Shown piece after piece: positions 7,068 through 10,372 of a DNA stretch of 10,372 nt. The DNA comes from Spirochaetota bacterium (lineage in GTDB: Bacteria; Spirochaetota; Spirochaetia; Treponematales; Treponemataceae), in the NCBI GenBank assembly GCA_022704725.1, contig JAKJFV010000010.1, forward strand, positions 1-10,372. The letters are read 5' to 3'. Each line of letters begins with the position of its first letter. Positions within the stretch are counted from its first letter, which is position 1. Under the pieces are notes generated by a model. The model did no database searches and was not told the DNA's origin. It worked only from the letters and a program-made list of their open reading frames with translations. A program made the position numbers and the translations under genes.

Positions 7068-7090
7068 ATTTTTATTGCAAATATGATAAT
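7063..7090 (+). promoter_or_regulatory. Candidate promoter for the GHKL-HDOD gene
   Basis: CTGTTA (7063-7068), a 16-base spacer and GATAAT (7085-7090) predict a transcription start near 7097. That leaves a leader of roughly 36 bases carrying the AGGA ribosome site before the ATG at 7133, and it argues against the ATG at 7091, which abuts the -10. Confidence 0.4.
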
Positions 7091-7132
7091 ATGGTAGAGG
7101 ACAGAAAGTTTTTTATTCAAACAGGATTTCAC

Positions 7133-8632
7133 ATGCCGGAGACTGCTAAAACACTTGTTAATACTGTAAAAATTAAAAAAGCAATCGAAGCCGAAGTTCC
7201 ATTGCTTATAACAACATATACGCTTCCCCACGAGATGGAGTTATATATTCATGACGTAATTACCAGTTATATGAAGGAATTACACCAGGAACATATGACT
7301 GAGTATATTATTTACTGTGTTAATGAGCTTACTACAAATGCAAAGAAAGCGAACACAAAGCGGGTATATTTCAAAGAAAAAAAGCTGGATATTAACAGTG
7401 AATTCGATTATGAAGTCGGTATGCAGACATTCAAAGCCGAAACCCTTGGAAACATAGTTCATTACCTTCAGCTGCAGAAAAATGCCGGTCTGTACATAAA
7501 AATTCTTCTGCATACAAGAAATGGAAAAATCAAAATAGAAATACGCAATAATTCACCGTTAACCCTTTTTGAATATAAGCGCATTCATGATAAGCTCGCA
7601 CGGGCTCAGCAGTATACTTCTGTGGAAGAAGCCTTTGTTCAAATTCTGGATGAAACCGAAGGCGCCGGCCTCGGCTTAATCATCATGGTTCTCATGCTGC
7701 AGAAAATCGGTCTTTCAGATGAAAACTTTCAGTTTATAAGCGAAAACGGTGAAACAATAACCCGTATAATACTGCCCTTAAGCACAGAAACAGAGAAACA
7801 CATAGAATCTGCATCTAATGAAATTGTCGAATCAATTGAAGCACTTCCTCTTTTTCCGGAGAATATTGCTTCTATTAACCGTCTATTAAACGATCCCGAC
7901 GCAAAGCTTTCTGATATTGCTCAGCAAATAAGCAACGATATTACTTTAACTGCAGATCTTTTAAAACTTGTAAATTCCGCCGCATTTTCTTTATCGTCGC
8001 CCTGTAATAGTATTGTAAAAGCGGTTCAGCTTGTAGGTATTCGCGGAATAAAAAACCTTCTGTTCTCTCTCGGTTCATTAAAAACATTAGGAGAGGAGAC
8101 TAGTCAGAAAAAGGATTTATGGCTCCATTCATATAGAGTTGCTTTTTATTCCTATAATCTTGCCAGAAACTTTTTTGCGTCAAAACCGGAAGTGATCGAC
8201 AATTCTTACGTATGCGGTCTTCTTCATGACATGGGAAAGGTTGTTTTTGACAATGCACATCCTGATGTTTTAAAAAAGTTTTCCGACATCTGCAAAAAGA
8301 AGGATATTCCCGCAGATACTGTTGAACGTCTTGTTGCCGGTGTTAATCATGCAGAAATCGGGGCAAGAATTGGTGAAAAGTGGAATTTCCCCGAAACTAT
8401 TTACGAGTCAATCCGCTATCATCACAGTCCCTTCATTGCGCCTGAATCTGTTGTGAACACAGCTTGTATTGTGTATCTGGCAAATATGCTTGCTCATTAT
8501 GAAAACGAAGATATTGAATTTTATCAGTTTGATAATGAGCTGCTTCAAAAATTTAATTTAACAACAAAAGAAAAACTGGATACAGTATCTGACCGGTTAA
8601 AAACAGCTTTTGAAAAAGAGCAGGATGAATAA
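7133..8632 (+). CDS. GHKL ATPase-HDOD fusion signalling protein
   Basis: A soluble 499-residue protein. The ATG at 7133 is chosen because AGGA lies 6 nt upstream (7123-7126); the in-frame ATG at 7091 would add 14 residues but has no ribosome site. The N-terminal half is a histidine-kinase-type ATP-binding domain: N-box VNELTTNA at about residues 63-70, a D-box-like strand KIEIRNNSP at about 134-142, and a G-box EGAGLGL at 176-182 followed by LPL at 214-216. There is no dimerisation/phosphoacceptor-His domain, so it is not a complete kinase. The C-terminal half (about 229-455) is an HDOD domain that keeps HD-type residues: H332, H365-D366 in LLHDMGK, H406 in NHAEIG, and H430-H431 in YHH. No membrane segment is present. 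HDOD proteins usually act as scaffolds or regulators of nucleotide, stress or motility signalling; nucleotide-dependent control of such a module is inferred. Its stop is 1 base from that of the convergent methyltransferase gene. Confidence 0.88.
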   Translation: MPETAKTLVNTVKIKKAIEAEVPLLITTYTLPHEMELYIHDVITSYMKELHQEHMTEYIIYCVNELTTNAKKANTKRVYFKEKKLDINSEFDYEVGMQTFKAETLGNIVHYLQLQKNAGLYIKILLHTRNGKIKIEIRNNSPLTLFEYKRIHDKLARAQQYTSVEEAFVQILDETEGAGLGLIIMVLMLQKIGLSDENFQFISENGETITRIILPLSTETEKHIESASNEIVESIEALPLFPENIASINRLLNDPDAKLSDIAQQISNDITLTADLLKLVNSAAFSLSSPCNSIVKAVQLVGIRGIKNLLFSLGSLKTLGEETSQKKDLWLHSYRVAFYSYNLARNFFASKPEVIDNSYVCGLLHDMGKVVFDNAHPDVLKKFSDICKKKDIPADTVERLVAGVNHAEIGARIGEKWNFPETIYESIRYHHSPFIAPESVVNTACIVYLANMLAHYENEDIEFYQFDNELLQKFNLTTKEKLDTVSDRLKTAFEKEQDE

Positions 8633-8633
8633 A

Positions 8634-9455
8634 TCAGCTGCTTTGTAAATAAGCAGTCCAGGCTTGCATGAGAATTCCGTAAGCTACACCCACATTCAAT
8701 GAGGCTTTTATTCCTGTCATAGGAATTGTAACTCTTCCGTATGAAGCTTTTTCCAAAGCCTGCGGACTTACGCCTAATTCTTCAGAACCAACTATAACAA
8801 TTCCTGTTTTAGGAAAATCAAAGAGTTCAATAGGAGTTCCACCTGTTTCAAGGACAAAAACAGGAAGATTCCCGGGCAGATCGTCAAGACTTAAGCGTTC
8901 CCACGGCATTGTTTCAATACAGCCCATTGCAGAGCGCAATGCTCGCGGGTGAAGAGGGTCGGTACAAAAAGGAGAAATATATACTTTTTCTGCCCCCATT
9001 GCTTCGGCGGTTCTAAAGATTGATCCGAGGTTGAATGGAGAGCGTATATCTTCCGCATATACGCATAATCCGGGAAAAAAATTCCGCTTTTCTATTTGGC
9101 CTTCTTGTTTCTGTTCTTTATGAGGTGCAATTACTAAATCCCATTCAGCAGGAAAGGATCCGATTATCTTGAGCAGGTGGTTTCTTGCACAGTTGCAGGC
9201 TCTGCGTTCGTCAAAAACTTGTGCATAAAGCAATGTTTCCAGTTCAGTTTTTGCTTCTTCGGGTAATTGGGGATCGGTTAGTACTATACTTATAAGTTTT
9301 TTTGAGTATTCCGTTCTCGATAATGATGGGTACGAGTATTCGTGTCCCTTTTCTGCAATTCCTGCTATATCTCTTTCAAGAGAACCAAAGCAAAGAGCAA
9401 GTTTTCTTCTTCTATGGCCGCCGTTTAAGGCTGCAAGTTTATCTGGTGTTATCAT
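8634..9455 (-). CDS. SpoU/TrmH-family (SPOUT) RNA methyltransferase
   Basis: A 273-residue AdoMet-dependent RNA methyltransferase, probably a ribose 2'-O-methylase of tRNA or rRNA; the target cannot be read from the sequence. The C-terminal SPOUT domain (about 128-270) has all three motifs. Motif 1 is NLGSIFRTAEAMG (142-154) with N142 and R148, motif 2 is VGSEELGVS (222-230) with E225, and motif 3 is IPMTGIKASLNVGVA (244-258) with S252, N254 and a knotted C-terminus. Residues 1-127 are a Cys- and charge-containing helical extension that does not look like the usual L30e-like substrate-binding domain. The ATG at 9455 has a weak GGAA 5 nt upstream and an extended -10 element (9465-9473) just beyond, so the leader may be almost absent. 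The gene follows the terminator of the Fe-ADH-like gene and is transcribed on its own. Confidence 0.9.
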   Translation of the reverse strand: MITPDKLAALNGGHRRRKLALCFGSLERDIAGIAEKGHEYSYPSLSRTEYSKKLISIVLTDPQLPEEAKTELETLLYAQVFDERRACNCARNHLLKIIGSFPAEWDLVIAPHKEQKQEGQIEKRNFFPGLCVYAEDIRSPFNLGSIFRTAEAMGAEKVYISPFCTDPLHPRALRSAMGCIETMPWERLSLDDLPGNLPVFVLETGGTPIELFDFPKTGIVIVGSEELGVSPQALEKASYGRVTIPMTGIKASLNVGVAYGILMQAWTAYLQSS

Positions 9456-9464
9456 GTATGTTCC

Positions 9465-9473
9465 ATAATACCA
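9465..9473 (-). promoter_or_regulatory. Extended -10 promoter element for the methyltransferase gene
   Basis: On the minus strand the sequence reads TGGTATTAT, a TGn extended -10 with one mismatch from TATAAT. It ends 9 bases before the ATG at 9455. No -35 is recognisable because the terminator hairpin occupies that position. The predicted start is within about 2 nt of the ATG. Confidence 0.4.
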
Positions 9474-9501
9474 AAAAAAACCGGCAAAATCTGCCGGTTT
9501 T
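9473..9501 (-). terminator. Intrinsic terminator of the Fe-ADH-like gene
   Basis: On the minus strand, CCGGCA (9497-9492), a loop of 5 bases and TGCCGG (9486-9481) form a perfect 6-bp GC-rich stem. Flanking A4/T4 extends it to 10 bp, and a T8 run (9480-9473) follows directly. It lies 18 bases past the stop at 9519 and separates that gene from the methyltransferase gene. Confidence 0.9.
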
Positions 9502-9518
9502 ATAATAAAAAATTTTAC

Positions 9519-10372
9519 CTAGTATGCCTGTTTTATCAGGTCAAATAAATCATCTGCTGTCATAGATCTCGGCAGCCCGTTCATTAATTCAAGCTGCCCT
9601 GCATCTTCTGCAGCCAGTGCAAGCTGTTCTATAGGAACAGAAAGATCTTTTAAACGGGCTGGCAGATTTGAAACAGCAATTTTGTTGCGGATGTTTTCAA
9701 CCAGGGCTGTGATGGCAGTTGAAGGCTCGGATGTTGTGTATGAAACGCGCATAATTTGAGCAATTTTTGCCAGTTTTTCGCTTTTATATTTTCCAGCCTC
9801 TTCTATCATATACGGAAGCAGGATAGATGTTGTTAAGGCGGATGCTAATTTAAAACGCCCGTCTATAGCGGTTGCAATGAGGGATGCCGGACCAAGGGCG
9901 CTTAATGCTACCCCTAAAGAAGTCATGCATCCGCCTTGAGCCAATAATACTTCCGGAGGAGATGCAGAATTGAGTGTAGGGGATCCGTCCAGTCCAAAGG
10001 CTATCAGCTCTATCGCTTTTTCGAGGATAGTATCTGAAAAGAAATTGGACTTTTGCGAAAGATACGCCTCTATTGCAATGCATAAAGTTTGAAGTGCAAT
10101 TGAGGCCCTCTGGTTTGGTGTATGGTTAATGGTAAGATTCGGGTCAAAAAGCGCAAGCTTGCATAAACCGCTTTGAATTTTTAAGAGTTTTATCTGATTG
10201 CTGCGTGCGTCTGCGATCGGACTTACTTCGGTAAAGAGGAAGGCATCACGCATCGATGTGGGCACAGTTATGAGAGGAAGCGGGGCTGTTGTCGGAACAG
10301 CTCCATCAACATAATCGTAGATGTCATGAATTTCATTATATAAAGCAGCAACTGCGTGGGCAACATTGGCGG
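9519..10372 (-). CDS. Iron-containing alcohol dehydrogenase-fold protein lacking metal ligands, 5' end outside window
   Basis: The frame is open to the right edge (283 residues visible), so the internal GTG at 10265 is not taken as the start. The fold is that of group III Fe-ADHs: a PLPLITVPTS block, DPNLTINHTP, AIEAYLSQKSNFFSD, EVLLAQGGCMTSLG and ILLPYMIEEAGKY each match the family in order and spacing. The metal site does not. In the D-A-L-T-H segment the ligand Asp is Gln (10091-10089) and the ligand His is Ile (10079-10077). The later His pair, 14 residues apart as in FucO, is Ser (9884-9882) and Ser (9842-9840). The neighbouring catalytic-region His is Thr. The VPTTAGTGSE loop is VPTSMRDAFL, and the DxAK cofactor block reads NVAH. 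The ORF is uninterrupted, so this is a maintained non-canonical paralogue rather than a decayed gene. A structural, regulatory or differently active role is inferred. It is followed by a strong terminator. Confidence 0.85.
   Translation of the reverse strand, partial: ANVAHAVAALYNEIHDIYDYVDGAVPTTAPLPLITVPTSMRDAFLFTEVSPIADARSNQIKLLKIQSGLCKLALFDPNLTINHTPNQRASIALQTLCIAIEAYLSQKSNFFSDTILEKAIELIAFGLDGSPTLNSASPPEVLLAQGGCMTSLGVALSALGPASLIATAIDGRFKLASALTTSILLPYMIEEAGKYKSEKLAKIAQIMRVSYTTSEPSTAITALVENIRNKIAVSNLPARLKDLSVPIEQLALAAEDAGQLELMNGLPRSMTADDLFDLIKQAY

Noticed and set aside
6731..7231. 166-residue minus-strand open frame rich in Phe/Tyr/Cys
   Set aside because: It overlaps the start of the four-TM gene and the start of the GHKL-HDOD gene; its composition reflects AT-rich shadow translation and it has no start signal.
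8638..8656. Hairpin CTGCTT-N7-AAGCAG at the 8632/8634 junction as a terminator
   Set aside because: The stem is only 6 bp with no T run on either strand, and it lies inside the methyltransferase coding end.
9302..9505. 67-residue plus-strand open frame across the methyltransferase start
   Set aside because: It is antisense to the start of a well-supported gene and covers the terminator hairpin, with no ribosome site.
9519..10265. Calling the Fe-ADH-like gene a pseudogene
   Set aside because: There is no stop or frameshift in 283 visible codons and the fold blocks are conserved; loss is confined to metal and cofactor positions.

Overview
The window looks like chromosomal DNA of a host-associated spirochaete, most likely Treponema or a close relative. 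The reasons are the AT-rich, tightly packed gene layout, a large fibronectin-III lipoprotein with a relaxed lipobox, a GHKL-ATPase/HDOD fusion protein, and several proteins with no recognisable family. This assignment rests on gene character, not on a database match. There are no rRNAs, tRNAs, insertion sequences, phage genes or CRISPR repeats, and no gene-free stretch above 150 bases.

Layout. At the left edge is the 3' part of a gene for an M78/ImmA-like protein whose HEXXH motif reads HKIGH. It converges, with 4 bases between stops, on a minus-strand lipoprotein gene with five fibronectin-III repeats (642-2411). Divergent from that is a 552-residue protein of unknown function (2556-4214). 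Its near-consensus promoter ends 7 nt before the ATG, so the mRNA is probably leaderless.

A minus-strand cluster fills 4246 to about 6996. In transcription order it holds a four-TM protein with a possible alpha/beta-hydrolase-like domain, a NIF3-family dinuclear metal protein, lspA (signal peptidase II), and a 93-residue two-TM protein that overlaps lspA by 11 nt. The first gene carries a frameshift at a 7-base homopolymer (6024-6030). Shifting the frame there restores a convincing C-terminus that ends in an ATGA overlap with the NIF3 start.

Divergent from this cluster is a soluble protein fusing a histidine-kinase-type ATPase domain to an HDOD domain with its HD residues intact (7133-8632). 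It converges, 1 base between stops, on a SpoU/TrmH-family RNA methyltransferase gene (8634-9455). A strong intrinsic terminator (9473-9501) separates that gene from the last one, an incomplete minus-strand gene with the iron-containing alcohol dehydrogenase fold. In that protein every metal-ligand position I can align is replaced.

No single pathway joins the genes. LspA matures lipoproteins such as the one at 642-2411, but the two are not co-transcribed. The best candidates for something undescribed are the ligand-less Fe-ADH paralogue, the homopolymer-frameshifted membrane protein, the small protein coupled to lspA, the GHKL-HDOD fusion, and the repeated placement of -10 elements 7-9 nt before start codons.
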